A stretch of 64,000 nt of DNA, from positions 248,001-312,000 of the forward strand of contig NZ_FZNN01000001.1 in the NCBI RefSeq assembly GCF_900188035.1, in the 5' to 3' direction. A model generated the notes under the pieces. The model saw only the letters and a list, made by a program, of their open reading frames with translations. It had not been told where the DNA came from and did not search any database. How positions within the stretch are numbered: the first letter of the stretch is position 1; each line of letters begins with the position of its first letter. This document shows, piece by piece, positions 37,289 to 46,148 of this stretch. The DNA comes from Puniceibacterium sediminis (GTDB taxonomy: Bacteria; Pseudomonadota; Alphaproteobacteria; Rhodobacterales; Rhodobacteraceae). The translations under genes and the position numbers were made by a program.

Positions 37289-37957
37289 ATGCTGCGTTTC
37301 GCATTTCTTCTGGCTATGATTCTGGCTCCTCTGAGAGGGTGGGCCACCACATCGCCCGCCTTTCCGCCGCAATCGCCGCTGGCGGTGACCGAATCTCTGC
37401 GTCCGGTCGCACGGTCTGAAAGCCTGCCTGCCGTACGCTGGAGCGATCGGGCGCGCGGCCTGCTGTGGACCCGCGCTTCGGTATCGGCGCTGCGCGGACA
37501 TGCCAGTGATCTGCCCAGAATGGTGCCGCGTGACATTGATGCCTGGTGCCCCGCCTACCGAACGGCCGACAAGGCCAAGCGCGAGGCGTTCTGGGTCGGC
37601 CTGCTGTCTGCCTTGGCCAAACATGAAAGCACCTACCGCCCCAAAGCCGTCGGTGGTGGTGGGCGGTGGTATGGGTTGCTGCAGATCCTGCCGGGAACGG
37701 CGCGCAGCTATGGATGTCGCGCCTATAGCGGCGATGCGCTGATCTACGGGCCTGCTAACCTGTCCTGCGCGCTCAGGATCATGGCGCACACTGTCGCGCG
37801 TGACGGTGTGGTGTCAAAGGGGATGCGTGGTGTGGCCGCTGACTGGGGGCCGTTCCACAACGCGGCCAAGCGTGACGACATGATGTCCTGGACCCGATCG
37901 CAGAGTTTTTGTCGCGCGCTTGACGCCACAAGGCCAAAGGCGCGGCCGATCCCTTAG
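37289..37957 (+). CDS. Lytic-transglycosylase-like exported protein
   Basis: A 222-residue protein with a signal peptide (MLRFAFLLAMILAPLRGWA) and one SLT-like domain. The probable catalytic glutamate is E113 in AKHESTYRPKAVGG, followed by WYGLLQILPGTARSYGC, which matches the GLMQI/P-T segment of SLT domains. Cysteines (WCPAY, YGC, LSC, FCR) suggest disulfides in the periplasm. It should cleave the glycan strands of peptidoglycan. A GTG at 37280 in the same frame is close to GAGG and could also be the start. The gene converges on the acyltransferase gene. Confidence 0.82.
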   Translation: MLRFAFLLAMILAPLRGWATTSPAFPPQSPLAVTESLRPVARSESLPAVRWSDRARGLLWTRASVSALRGHASDLPRMVPRDIDAWCPAYRTADKAKREAFWVGLLSALAKHESTYRPKAVGGGGRWYGLLQILPGTARSYGCRAYSGDALIYGPANLSCALRIMAHTVARDGVVSKGMRGVAADWGPFHNAAKRDDMMSWTRSQSFCRALDATRPKARPIP

Positions 37958-38039
37958 CCAAGGGCCAGTAAATACGGGGCGGTCAGCGCAGTTTGGCCCG
38001 CAATGGCGCGGACCCAGAGCGATCTATCAGAACTTTCGC

Positions 38040-38906
38040 TTAGTATGCCTTGAGCCAGGATGGCTTGCGCGTACTGTCCACCAGAGACACAGCCGGTGCC
38101 CGCGCACCACCCAGTGCCAGCGTCGCGCGACGCAGCATTTCGATGCTTTCATCCGACCGCGCAGGCAGCGCGCTGGCCGAAATCGGCTCTCCCACCGTGA
38201 CACGGTAGGGTTGGCGATGCTTGTTCAGCGTCTCATGGAACAGGGTGATGTCGCGCAGGGTCGGGTGGATTAGGTCGAACAGGTAGAACAGCACCGAATT
38301 GCGGGCGCGGATGTTTACCGGGATCACGGGCAGGTCGAATTTGCGCGCGATCATCGCAGCCGACGCCAGCCAAGGCCGTTCATGCAGCGACAGACCGCGG
38401 CGTTTCGCCAGCCGTCCGGACGGAAAGATGACGCCAAGCCGCCCACCTTCGACCGCCGAGCGGGTAAAGGCCATCGTTTCACGCGTCTTGCCATGGCTGC
38501 GCTTTTCCTGCCGCCATTCGACGGGCGCAATCATGTCTGACATCTGCGGCAGGACGCGCAGGATGTCATGGTTCGCAAAGAAATAGCTGTCCGGCCGCAC
38601 CTTGGTCAGCAAATGGTTCAGGATGATCCCGTCAGCAATCCCGGTGGGGTGGTTCGCCACGATCAATGCCGCTCCGTGACGGGGAACGTGGCCCAGCCCC
38701 GCGACCTCAACGTCGCGCGCCAACAGCTGGCCCATCGCTGCCATGATCTTGTCCGAGGGCATTTCCTCGAACGCGCTGGCAAGCGAGACGGTCTTTTCGT
38801 ACCCGAGCAGGAAGTTCAGGGTGGCGCGAGCATGCCGCGTTCCGGGCCGATCGGCAAATAGCCACGGCGCGCGTTCTTGGATCAATGGGTCGATACGGTC
38901 CTGCAT
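38040..38906 (-). CDS. PlsC-like acyltransferase
   Basis: A 288-residue protein (ATG at 38906, MQDRIDPLIQERAPWLF) with a glycerolipid acyltransferase fold. The catalytic histidine-aspartate pair lies in VANHPTGIADG (H86, D92; one residue longer than the classical HX4D). IFPSGRLAKRRG corresponds to the FPEGTRS-type substrate motif and LPVIPVNIRARNSVLF to the last block. It likely acylates a lysophospholipid or a lyso-ornithine lipid on the inner membrane. The open frame upstream of 38906 continues to 39176, but its composition is poor and overlaps structured intergenic DNA. Confidence 0.8.
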   Translation of the reverse strand: MQDRIDPLIQERAPWLFADRPGTRHARATLNFLLGYEKTVSLASAFEEMPSDKIMAAMGQLLARDVEVAGLGHVPRHGAALIVANHPTGIADGIILNHLLTKVRPDSYFFANHDILRVLPQMSDMIAPVEWRQEKRSHGKTRETMAFTRSAVEGGRLGVIFPSGRLAKRRGLSLHERPWLASAAMIARKFDLPVIPVNIRARNSVLFYLFDLIHPTLRDITLFHETLNKHRQPYRVTVGEPISASALPARSDESIEMLRRATLALGGARAPAVSLVDSTRKPSWLKAY

Positions 38907-39294
38907 ATGGCACTCAGAACAGGTTATTGAAACAGGTCTGTGACAGGGTCGCGCTGTCTGTTCAAGCAGCGCAAGCCCAGGAAAGTGCTGGCTCCCGGCG
39001 TGAGCGGAAAACAGCAAGTCCAATCGGATAACGCGGGCGTGAAGCCGCCGGTTCCTTCGATTTATCGAAAAAAGAGGCGATTGAACAGAGCGAAAGCTCA
39101 AGTTCAATCCTGTTCCGGTCATCAATTGCCTTGGCGACAGATCCGTTATTATCGGATCTGTCTGTGTGATCGGCACAGGGGTCCATCATGTCGAATGCTG
39201 GTCTGGCAGGTATTTCCAAGGATGGGATGGTCGGGGTGGACGAGACGGTGCCCGCCATGCCCCCCGCGCCATCCCGGCCCTGCTCTCCAAAGCT
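38907..39294. ncRNA. 388-bp gap with three consecutive hairpins, possible small RNA
   Basis: Between pepN and the acyltransferase gene (both - strand) lie three inverted repeats. The first is TTCGAT/ATCGAA at 39056-39069. The second is GATTGAAC/GTTCAATC at 39079-39109, enclosing a GAGC-GAAA-GCTC stem with a GNRA-type tetraloop on the + strand. The third has perfect 10-bp arms GACAGATCCG/CGGATCTGTC at 39136-39162. No protein frame is convincing. The set could be a structured RNA, a 3' processing region of pepN mRNA or operator sites. No clear T tract follows any of them. Confidence 0.3.
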
Positions 39295-41844
39295 TTAGCC
39301 CAAAATCCGGCTGACCATCTCCGTCGTGTCACGCGACAAGCTTGGCTGGGCGGCGATGCGTTCCAGCGCGGCCTTCATCAGGGACTGCCGGTCGGCGTCA
39401 TAGCGCCGCCAGGTTTGGAAAGCGGAACACATCCGGGCCGTGGTCTGCGGGTTCTTTGCATCCAGCTTGATCAGCCAATCGGCCAGCAGATCATAACCGG
39501 CGCCGTCCTTGCGGTGGAACCCGGCGTGGTTCATCGCCAGCGCGCCAAAGACCGCGCGGAACCGGTTGGGGTTCTTCATGTCAAAGGCCGGATGTTCGGT
39601 CAGCGCTTTCGCCCGGTCCACCGCCTGTGCGGGATGCGCTGCACCGACCTGCAGGCCGAACCATTTGTCCATCACCAGCCGGTCATCCTTCCACTGGTCG
39701 TGGAAGGATTGCACCGCTTTCGCATCCTTGCCCGCCTGAATAAGCTGGCTGAGCGCCGAGAGCTGCAAGGTCATGTTGTCGGCCTTGTCGAACTGCTTTT
39801 GCGCCGCTTCACCGCCGTCCAGCCGCGTCTGCAGGGCCAGCGCCGCCGCGCCCAGCGAACGCTTGCCAGACTGTTCTGCACTGGGTTCATAGGGCTCCGT
39901 CACCTTGCCCTCAAAGGCTAGCTTGGGCAGCAGATCCCGGAAGGTCCGGGCCATGGTGTCCGCCATGGTTTCCTTGGCCTGCCAGATTTGATCGGGGTCC
40001 GGCGTCACGCCCACTTCGTACAGCGCCTGCGCCAGTTCGGACTGCGACGGCAGGGACAACATCAGCGCGCGAAAGGCCGGGTCGAGGTCATCGTCGCGCA
40101 GCAGCGCAGCCAGGCCGTCAAGATAGGCCTGATCGGGGGCCGCACCGTCGCGCACCATCGCGATAAGGCTGGCGCGGGCAAGGTTGCGCCCCGCTTCCCA
40201 GCGGTTGAATGCGTCCGTGTCATGCGCAAGCAGGAAAACCTGTTCGTCCCGGCTTGCCGCGCGCTCCAGCACCACGGGGGCGGAAAAGCCACGCAGCAGG
40301 GACGGAACGGGTTTGCTCGCCAGATCCCGGAATTCAAAGCTCTGCTCGGCCTCGGTCATCTCAAGCAGCGTGGTTTTCACCACTTCGTCGCCATTGGGGT
40401 TGAGCAGACCCACCGCGATGGGCAGCACCTGCGGCAGCTTTTCCGCCTGATCCGGGCTGGGCGGCGTATGCTGTTTGAAGGTTAGTGTATAAGTGCCGTC
40501 GGCGTAGGCCTCACTGACCGAAAGGCGCGGGGTGCCTGACTGGGAATACCAGCGCTTGAACTGGGTCAGGTCGCGGCCCGTCACATCCTCGAACACCTTC
40601 AGCCAATCCTCGATCGTGCAGGCCTGCCCGTCGTGACGCGCGAAATACAGCTCCAGCGCCTCGGCATAATCTTCGTCACCGACCAGCCGCTTTAGCATGC
40701 CGATCACCTCGGCGCCCTTTTCATATACGGTGGCAGTGTAGAAGTTGTTGATTTCCTGAAACGACTCGGGCCGCACAGGGTGGGACAGCGGACCCTGATC
40801 CTCGGGGAACTGGCGACCGCGCAGGTCGATCACATCACTGATCCGCTTGACCGGGGCCGAACGCATGTCAGAGGTGAACTGCGAGTCGCGGAAAACCGTC
40901 AGACCCTCTTTCAGGCACAGCTGGAACCAGTCGCGGCAGGTGATGCGGTTGCCGGTCCAGTTGTGGAAATACTCATGCGCGATGATCGCCTCGATGCGTT
41001 CAAAGTTCATGTCGGTCGAGGTTTCGGGGGATGCCAGAACGGCAGAGGAGTTGAACACGTTCAGCCCCTTGTTCTCCATCGCGCCCATGTTGAAATCGTC
41101 CACCGCAACGATGTTGAAGATGTCGAGATCGTATTCGCGCCCATACACTTCCTCATCCCACTTCATGGACTTTTTCAGCGCTTCCATGCCGAAGGCGCAT
41201 TTGCCTTCGTCGCCCGGACGCGCCCAGATGTTCAGTTCGACATCCTTGCCCGAACAGGTGGTGAATTCACCGGGGAAATTCACCAGATCGCCGGCCACAA
41301 GCGCAAACAGATAGGACGGTTTGGGCCATGGGTCGCGCCATTCGGCCCAGCCGTCGCCGCTGTCCTTGGGGTTGCCGTTGGACAACAGAACGGGATGCGG
41401 GCCTTCGACGCGCACGGTAAAGACCGACATCACGTCAGGGCGGTCGGGGTAGTATGTGATCTTGCGGAAACCCTCGGCCTCGCACTGGGTGCAGTACATG
41501 CCATTCGACATATACAGCCCTTCCAGCGCGGTGTTGGTTTGCGGGCTGATCTCGACTTCACTCTCCCAGACAAAGGGTTTGTCGGGCACGGCGCAGGTCA
41601 GCCCCTCGGGCGTCACGGTGGGCGTGACCTTCTTGCCGTCGATCTTGGACGACTTCAGGATCAGATCTTCGCCATGCAGGAAGAACGTCTTGTCGGTGGC
41701 CTCCGGATTGGGGGCGAACTTGATGCGGCTCAGGACGCGGGTGCTGGTCGGGGCCAGCCGGAATGTCAGATGGACCTCTTCGACCACGAACCCAAAGGGT
41801 GTGTAATCGCGCAGGTAGATCGTTTGGGGGGCGGCGTCTTTCAT
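39295..41844 (-). CDS. pepN: Aminopeptidase N (M1)
   Basis: An 849-residue zinc aminopeptidase of the PepN type that trims N-terminal residues from peptides in the cytoplasm. The substrate loop GAMENKG is at 254-260. The zinc motif is H290-E-Y-F-H294 within IIAHEYFHNWTGNR, with the third ligand E313 in CLKEGLTVFRD. DUF3458-type domains make up the C-terminal half (EVVKTTLLEMTE and later helical part). Length and motifs fit the proteobacterial enzyme. GGAGAG lies 7 bp before the ATG. It is separated from the next upstream gene by a divergent 127-bp region. Confidence 0.96.
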   Translation of the reverse strand: MKDAAPQTIYLRDYTPFGFVVEEVHLTFRLAPTSTRVLSRIKFAPNPEATDKTFFLHGEDLILKSSKIDGKKVTPTVTPEGLTCAVPDKPFVWESEVEISPQTNTALEGLYMSNGMYCTQCEAEGFRKITYYPDRPDVMSVFTVRVEGPHPVLLSNGNPKDSGDGWAEWRDPWPKPSYLFALVAGDLVNFPGEFTTCSGKDVELNIWARPGDEGKCAFGMEALKKSMKWDEEVYGREYDLDIFNIVAVDDFNMGAMENKGLNVFNSSAVLASPETSTDMNFERIEAIIAHEYFHNWTGNRITCRDWFQLCLKEGLTVFRDSQFTSDMRSAPVKRISDVIDLRGRQFPEDQGPLSHPVRPESFQEINNFYTATVYEKGAEVIGMLKRLVGDEDYAEALELYFARHDGQACTIEDWLKVFEDVTGRDLTQFKRWYSQSGTPRLSVSEAYADGTYTLTFKQHTPPSPDQAEKLPQVLPIAVGLLNPNGDEVVKTTLLEMTEAEQSFEFRDLASKPVPSLLRGFSAPVVLERAASRDEQVFLLAHDTDAFNRWEAGRNLARASLIAMVRDGAAPDQAYLDGLAALLRDDDLDPAFRALMLSLPSQSELAQALYEVGVTPDPDQIWQAKETMADTMARTFRDLLPKLAFEGKVTEPYEPSAEQSGKRSLGAAALALQTRLDGGEAAQKQFDKADNMTLQLSALSQLIQAGKDAKAVQSFHDQWKDDRLVMDKWFGLQVGAAHPAQAVDRAKALTEHPAFDMKNPNRFRAVFGALAMNHAGFHRKDGAGYDLLADWLIKLDAKNPQTTARMCSAFQTWRRYDADRQSLMKAALERIAAQPSLSRDTTEMVSRILG

Positions 41845-41971
41845 TTCCGGTCTCTCCTGAATTCGCAGCGCAGGCCCTGATCGTATGGAACCGCGTCATT
41901 TGTCCGAGTGTTAGGTCCGTGAAACGGACGCTGCAACAGCGTTCCCACTGTTTTTTGGAAAGGTCTCTCCT

Positions 41972-42169
41972 ATGTCTGCACCCGATACAAACACGACAAC
42001 CGAAGAAAAGCGGCACAAACCTTCGATTCTGGGAATGAAGGCGGTGCTGATCTTTGTCGCCATTCTATTGGTTGGCTGGCTTGTCTGGACAGTGAGCGCC
42101 GCCGACGCTCCAGACGGCGCAAAGGCGCAGATCGACGGGCGCACCGGCGAAGAGGTTCAGACGGAATAG
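41972..42169 (+). CDS. Small single-pass membrane protein
   Basis: A 65-residue protein: a polar Thr/Lys-rich N-terminus (MSAPDTNTTTEEKRHKPS), one membrane helix (about residues 23-43), and a short acidic tail ending EEVQTE. GGAAAGG lies about 10 bp before the ATG. I do not recognise a family. It is divergent from pepN and stands alone, with a terminator-like hairpin 100 bp downstream. Confidence 0.65.
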   Translation: MSAPDTNTTTEEKRHKPSILGMKAVLIFVAILLVGWLVWTVSAADAPDGAKAQIDGRTGEEVQTE

Positions 42170-42600
42170 CCTTTCGGTGACATGGTTGGTCGTTCTGACA
42201 TAGGCCACGTTTCTGTTGGAATTTCGCGCACCGGCGTGCAGCTGATTCATTCTATTTTCTAACCAGATAACTGACGGTCTGATTGTACATCGGGCCGTCA
42301 GTTTTCGTTTCTGTGATGTCCGCTTTCAGTACGGACATACATCATGCCAGTCACCGAAGCCGGTGAAATCTCTGCACAGAAGCGATACATCATTCTTTGT
42401 CTGGCGCAGTGGCGAGCACGGGTCCGGGATGGATTCCCCGGTTGTGAGGATCGTTGTCGCAATTTGCGAAGGCAGGCGGCAGAATGGCGGAATGAGCACT
42501 TTGAACCGCTTCTGATCAGCTTCGCCTGTTGCCTATCGGAAACTCTTTTTCTAATGATGCACACAATTGCATACCGAACAAATCCTAGGGGGAGGCCGAC
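42170..42600 (+). other. 431-bp gap upstream of glcB
   Basis: Contains the terminator at 42269-42305, then AT-richer DNA up to glcB. An open frame at 42344-42604 lacks a ribosome-binding site and is not supported. ATGCA-CACAAT-TGCAT (42557-42572), a perfect short inverted repeat 28 bp before the start codon, may be an operator for a regulator of glyoxylate metabolism. GGGGGAGG (about 42589-42595) is the ribosome-binding site of glcB. Confidence 0.45.
42269..42305 (+). terminator. Intrinsic terminator-like hairpin
   Basis: Arms AACTGACGG (42269-42277) and CCGTCAGTT (42295-42303) are perfect. The stem can extend inward by two pairs, one a wobble, and the descending arm ends in TTTT. It probably terminates the transcript of the 65-residue membrane protein gene. 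Confidence 0.7.
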
Positions 42601-44754
42601 ATGACAACACGTATCACCCGATCCGATCTTCAGATCGACGAAATCCTGTATTCCTTCATCGAAGAAAAGGCATTGCCGGGCACCAATGTGTCTGCGGACA
42701 TATTCTGGCAGGGGTTGTCGGATCTGATCCACGATTTCGGGCCTCGCAACCGTGCCTTGCTGGAAACGCGCGCCAAACTGCAAACCCAGATCGACGGCTG
42801 GCACATCAAGCGGCGCAACCAGCCGCATGATCACGAAGCCTACAAGGCCTTCCTGGCCGAGATCGGTTACCTTCTGCCCGAGGGTGATGACTTCGAGATC
42901 GACACCGCAAACGTTGACCCCGAGATCGCCACCGTGCCGGGGCCGCAGCTGGTCGTGCCGATCACCAACGCGCGCTATGCCCTGAACGCCGCGAATGCCC
43001 GCTGGGGCAGCCTGTATGATGGTTTTTACGGCACGGACGCCATGGGCACACCAGCGCCCAAGGGCGGCTATGACAAGGGCCGTGGTGCGCGGGTCGTGGC
43101 GCGGGCGCGGGTTTTCCTGGACGAGGCATTCCCGATTGATGGCGGCAGCCACGCGGATGCGCGCCGCTATCACATTCACAACGGCGCCCTGCTGGTGGAT
43201 GACATGCCGCTGGTCGATCCGTCGAAATTTGTGGGCTACAAGGGGCACCCCCGTGCACCCGAAGCGGTGGTGCTGCGCAACAACGCACTGCACGTTGAAC
43301 TGGTGTTTGACCGCACCCACCGGATCGGCAGCCGGGATCAGGCCGGTCTGGCTGACGTCCAGATGGAAAGCGCGATTTCCGCCATCATGGACTGCGAAGA
43401 TTCCGTCGCCTGCGTCGATGGTGAAGACAAGACACAGGCCTATGCCAACTGGCTGGGCTTGATGAAGGGCGATCTGGAAGAGACCTTCGAGAAGGGCGGC
43501 GAGAGCCTGACCCGTGCGCTGAACGCGGACCGGGTCTATACCGCGCCGGACGGTGGCAAGGTGGCCCTGAAGGGGCGCGCGCTGATGCTGATCCGCAATG
43601 TGGGTCATCTGATGACGAACCCCGCGATCCTTGACCGTGACGGCCACGAAGTGTTCGAAGGTCTGATGGATGCAATGATCACCGCGGTGATCGCCAAGCA
43701 CGACCTTGCCCGCGTGGGCGGCAATTCGGTCACCGGATCGGTCTATGTGGTCAAGCCCAAGATGCACGGCCCCGAAGAGGTCGCCTTTGCCGACGAGACC
43801 TTCAGCTTTGTCGAAAAGGTTCTGGGCATGCCGCAGAACACCGTCAAGCTGGGCATCATGGACGAAGAACGGCGCACCTCGGTGAACCTCAAGCAATGTA
43901 TCCGGGCGGCGAAATCGCGCGTGGCCTTTATCAACACCGGGTTCCTTGACCGGACCGGGGACGAGATCCACACCTCGATGGAGGCCGGTCCGTTCAGCCG
44001 CAAGGATTTCATCAAGCGCAAGGCCTGGATCGGCGGGTATGAAAACCGCAATGTCGATATCGGTCTGGAGTGCGGATTGTCCGGCAAGGCCCAGATCGGC
44101 AAAGGCATGTGGGCGATGCCCGACATGATGGCCGCGATGCTTGAACAGAAGATCGAGCATCCCAAGGCCGGCGCCAACTGCGCCTGGGTGCCGTCGCCCA
44201 CCGCCGCCACGCTGCACGCGCTGCATTATCACAAGATCGACGTATTCGCCGTGCAGGCACGTCTGCGCAAGGGCGGGCGGCGTGCGCATGTGGACACCAT
44301 CCTCGACATCCCGCTGGCGGCGTTCCAGAAATGGTCCGAAGATCAGGTTCTGCGCGAGGTCGAGAACAACGCACAGGGTATTCTGGGCTATGTTGTGCGC
44401 TGGATCGATCAGGGCGTAGGCTGTTCCAAGGTGCCGGACATCAACAATGTGGGCTTGATGGAGGATCGCGCGACCTGCCGGATTTCAGCGCAGCACATCG
44501 CCAACTGGCTGCACCACGATGTGGTGAGCGAGGCCACGGTGATGGAAGTCATGCGCAAGATGGCCGTGGTCGTGGACGGTCAGAATGCCGGGGATCCGGC
44601 CTATCGCCCGATGGCACCGGACTTTGGCAGCATCGCGTTTCAGGCGGCCTGTGATCTGGTGTTTCGCGGGCGCGTGCAGCCTTCGGGCTATACCGAGCCG
44701 GTGCTTCATGCCCGCAGATTGCAGCTCAAGGCCGCCTCACAGAAGGCTTCGTGA
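42601..44754 (+). CDS. glcB: Malate synthase G
   Basis: Condenses glyoxylate with acetyl-CoA to malate in the cytoplasm. The 717-residue length is diagnostic for the monomeric G form (the A form is about 530). The sequence has [29 protein letters not shown] near residues 120-148, read in parts, [32 protein letters not shown] and [19 protein letters not shown]. The C-terminal region includes [27 protein letters not shown], also read in parts. It is followed by a GlcG-like gene, echoing the glc locus of E. coli, but no glcDEF genes are adjacent. Confidence 0.97.
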   Translation: MTTRITRSDLQIDEILYSFIEEKALPGTNVSADIFWQGLSDLIHDFGPRNRALLETRAKLQTQIDGWHIKRRNQPHDHEAYKAFLAEIGYLLPEGDDFEIDTANVDPEIATVPGPQLVVPITNARYALNAANARWGSLYDGFYGTDAMGTPAPKGGYDKGRGARVVARARVFLDEAFPIDGGSHADARRYHIHNGALLVDDMPLVDPSKFVGYKGHPRAPEAVVLRNNALHVELVFDRTHRIGSRDQAGLADVQMESAISAIMDCEDSVACVDGEDKTQAYANWLGLMKGDLEETFEKGGESLTRALNADRVYTAPDGGKVALKGRALMLIRNVGHLMTNPAILDRDGHEVFEGLMDAMITAVIAKHDLARVGGNSVTGSVYVVKPKMHGPEEVAFADETFSFVEKVLGMPQNTVKLGIMDEERRTSVNLKQCIRAAKSRVAFINTGFLDRTGDEIHTSMEAGPFSRKDFIKRKAWIGGYENRNVDIGLECGLSGKAQIGKGMWAMPDMMAAMLEQKIEHPKAGANCAWVPSPTAATLHALHYHKIDVFAVQARLRKGGRRAHVDTILDIPLAAFQKWSEDQVLREVENNAQGILGYVVRWIDQGVGCSKVPDINNVGLMEDRATCRISAQHIANWLHHDVVSEATVMEVMRKMAVVVDGQNAGDPAYRPMAPDFGSIAFQAACDLVFRGRVQPSGYTEPVLHARRLQLKAASQKAS

Positions 44755-44763
44755 CAAGGGGAT

Positions 44764-44784
44764 GAGGGGGCTGTCGGCCCCCTC
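44764..44784 (+). terminator. GC-rich hairpin after glcB
   Basis: Perfect 8-bp arms GAGGGGGC (44764-44771) and GCCCCCTC (44777-44784) over a 5-nt loop, 9 bp after the glcB stop. No T tract follows, so it may only partly separate glcB from the GlcG-like gene 51 bp downstream. Confidence 0.45.
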
Positions 44785-44835
44785 GGGTACCTTCAGGCGC
44801 GCATGGAAAGAGAAGAAACAGGGATTGGAGACGAT

Positions 44836-45264
44836 ATGGCCGGGATTTCACTGAGACGGGCGCGGACGATCATTCGCAAGGCGCTGGAGCATGGCAAAGC
44901 CGCGGGGATGAACCCGCTGACGGCCATCGTGCTGGATGCGGGCGGGCATGTGATCGCGTTCGAGCGTGAAGACGGCGCGAGCCCGGGGCGGTTCCAGATC
45001 GCGCAGGGCAAGGCCTATGGATCCATCATGCTGGGCATGGCGGGCACGGCGCAGATGAAGCGTGCCGAGGCGCAGGCCTATTTCATCGCCGCTGCCGGGG
45101 CGGCCTATGGCGGGCAGATGATCCCGGTGCCGGGCGGTGTTCTGGTACGTGATGCCAAGGGGGCCGTGATCGGCGCAGTGGGGGTCACCGGTGATTCGTC
45201 GGAAAATGATGCAGCCGCCGCAAAAGCGGGCATTGAATCCGTGGGTTTGAGCGCCGAAATCTGA
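44836..45264 (+). CDS. GlcG/HbpS-like (DUF336) protein
   Basis: A 142-residue protein of the GlcG/HbpS (PF03928) family. Landmarks are the N-terminal SLRRARTIIRKALEHG helix, LTAIVLDAGGHVIAFEREDGAS, and the C-terminal VPGGVLVRDAKGAVIGAVGVTG with the SSENDAAAAKAGI helix. Some members bind haem or cob(I)alamin-like cofactors; others sit in glycolate operons without known function. The ATG at 44836 has GGAG 7 bp upstream; a longer start at 44803 lacks this. Position after malate synthase suggests a link to glyoxylate/glycolate use. Confidence 0.86.
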   Translation: MAGISLRRARTIIRKALEHGKAAGMNPLTAIVLDAGGHVIAFEREDGASPGRFQIAQGKAYGSIMLGMAGTAQMKRAEAQAYFIAAAGAAYGGQMIPVPGGVLVRDAKGAVIGAVGVTGDSSENDAAAAKAGIESVGLSAEI

Positions 45265-45331
45265 GCCGCTCTTTTCCATTCCTTCAGGGTAGCTTATGTA
45301 ATGTGCATTCGACTATCCTGAAGGGGGCACC

Positions 45332-46108
45332 ATGACCCGTCCGATCGTTGGCATCATCGGCAACCAGCATCTGTTGAACGACCAGTATCCGGCCCATGCC
45401 GGCGGCTCGATGAACTCCGAGGCGGTGGCCTGTGTGGCGGATTGTGTGCCGCTGCTGATTCCCGCCGATCCGCGGTTCATGTCGGTCGATGAACTGCTTG
45501 AGGCCTGCGATGGGTTCGTTCTGACCGGCGGACGGCCCAATGTGCATCCCGAAGAATACGGCGAAGAGGCGACCGAGGCGCATGGTGCCTTTGATCGCGC
45601 CCGCGATGCCATCGTGTTGCCGCTGGTGCGCGCCTGTGTCGAGCGGGGACAGCCCTTTCTGGGCATCTGCCGCGGCTTTCAGGAGGTGAACGTGGCCATG
45701 GGCGGTTCGCTTTACCCTGAAATCCGGGACCTGCCGGGGCGGATTAACCACCGGATGCCCCCCGACGGCACGCTGGAAGAGAAATTTGCCCTGCGCCATG
45801 TGGTGACTTTCACCGAAGGGGGGCCGTTTTCCCGCCTGATGGGGTCGCAGGAGGTCATGACCAACACGCTGCACGGGCAGGGGATCAAGCGCCCCGGCGC
45901 GCGGGTTGTGGTGGATGGCCATGCCCCCGACGGCACGCCAGAAGCCACCTATATCGAGGGCGCGACGGGTTTTACCCTGTCGGTTCAATGGCATCCGGAA
46001 TGGGATGCGGCGAACGATCCCGTCTCGCGCCCGCTGTTTACGGCCTTTGGGGATGCTGCGCGGGATTGGGTGGCGGCCAAGGCGTTTCCGGGTCGGAAAT
46101 CGGCCTGA
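45332..46108 (+). CDS. Class I glutamine amidotransferase-like hydrolase (PuuD/C26 type)
   Basis: A 258-residue peptidase C26-family protein related to gamma-glutamyl-gamma-aminobutyrate hydrolase PuuD. The nucleophile elbow GICRG has C113. The rest of the catalytic triad is in VQWHPEW (H221, E223). The N-terminal strand GIIGNQHLLNDQYP and the GFVLTGGRPNVHPEEY segment also fit. Such enzymes release GABA or other amines from gamma-glutamyl conjugates in polyamine breakdown. No other puu genes are adjacent, so the substrate is open. It converges on kynU. Confidence 0.86.
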   Translation: MTRPIVGIIGNQHLLNDQYPAHAGGSMNSEAVACVADCVPLLIPADPRFMSVDELLEACDGFVLTGGRPNVHPEEYGEEATEAHGAFDRARDAIVLPLVRACVERGQPFLGICRGFQEVNVAMGGSLYPEIRDLPGRINHRMPPDGTLEEKFALRHVVTFTEGGPFSRLMGSQEVMTNTLHGQGIKRPGARVVVDGHAPDGTPEATYIEGATGFTLSVQWHPEWDAANDPVSRPLFTAFGDAARDWVAAKAFPGRKSA

Positions 46109-46148
46109 GCCGACACCGGGTTCCTGCCGGGCTGGTGTGACCGACCGC

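Noticed and set aside
38907-39176. N-terminal extension of the acyltransferase to 39176
   Set aside because: The first 90 residues have no resemblance to the family and overlap three inverted repeats; the ATG at 38906 gives a normal protein.
42344-42604. An 86-codon frame upstream of glcB
   Set aside because: No ribosome-binding site, Cys/Arg-rich composition, and it runs into the glcB start.
42298-44289. A 663-codon open frame antisense to malate synthase
   Set aside because: It is the reverse-strand shadow of glcB in a high-G+C gene: rich in His, Arg and Gln, no ribosome-binding site, no domain.
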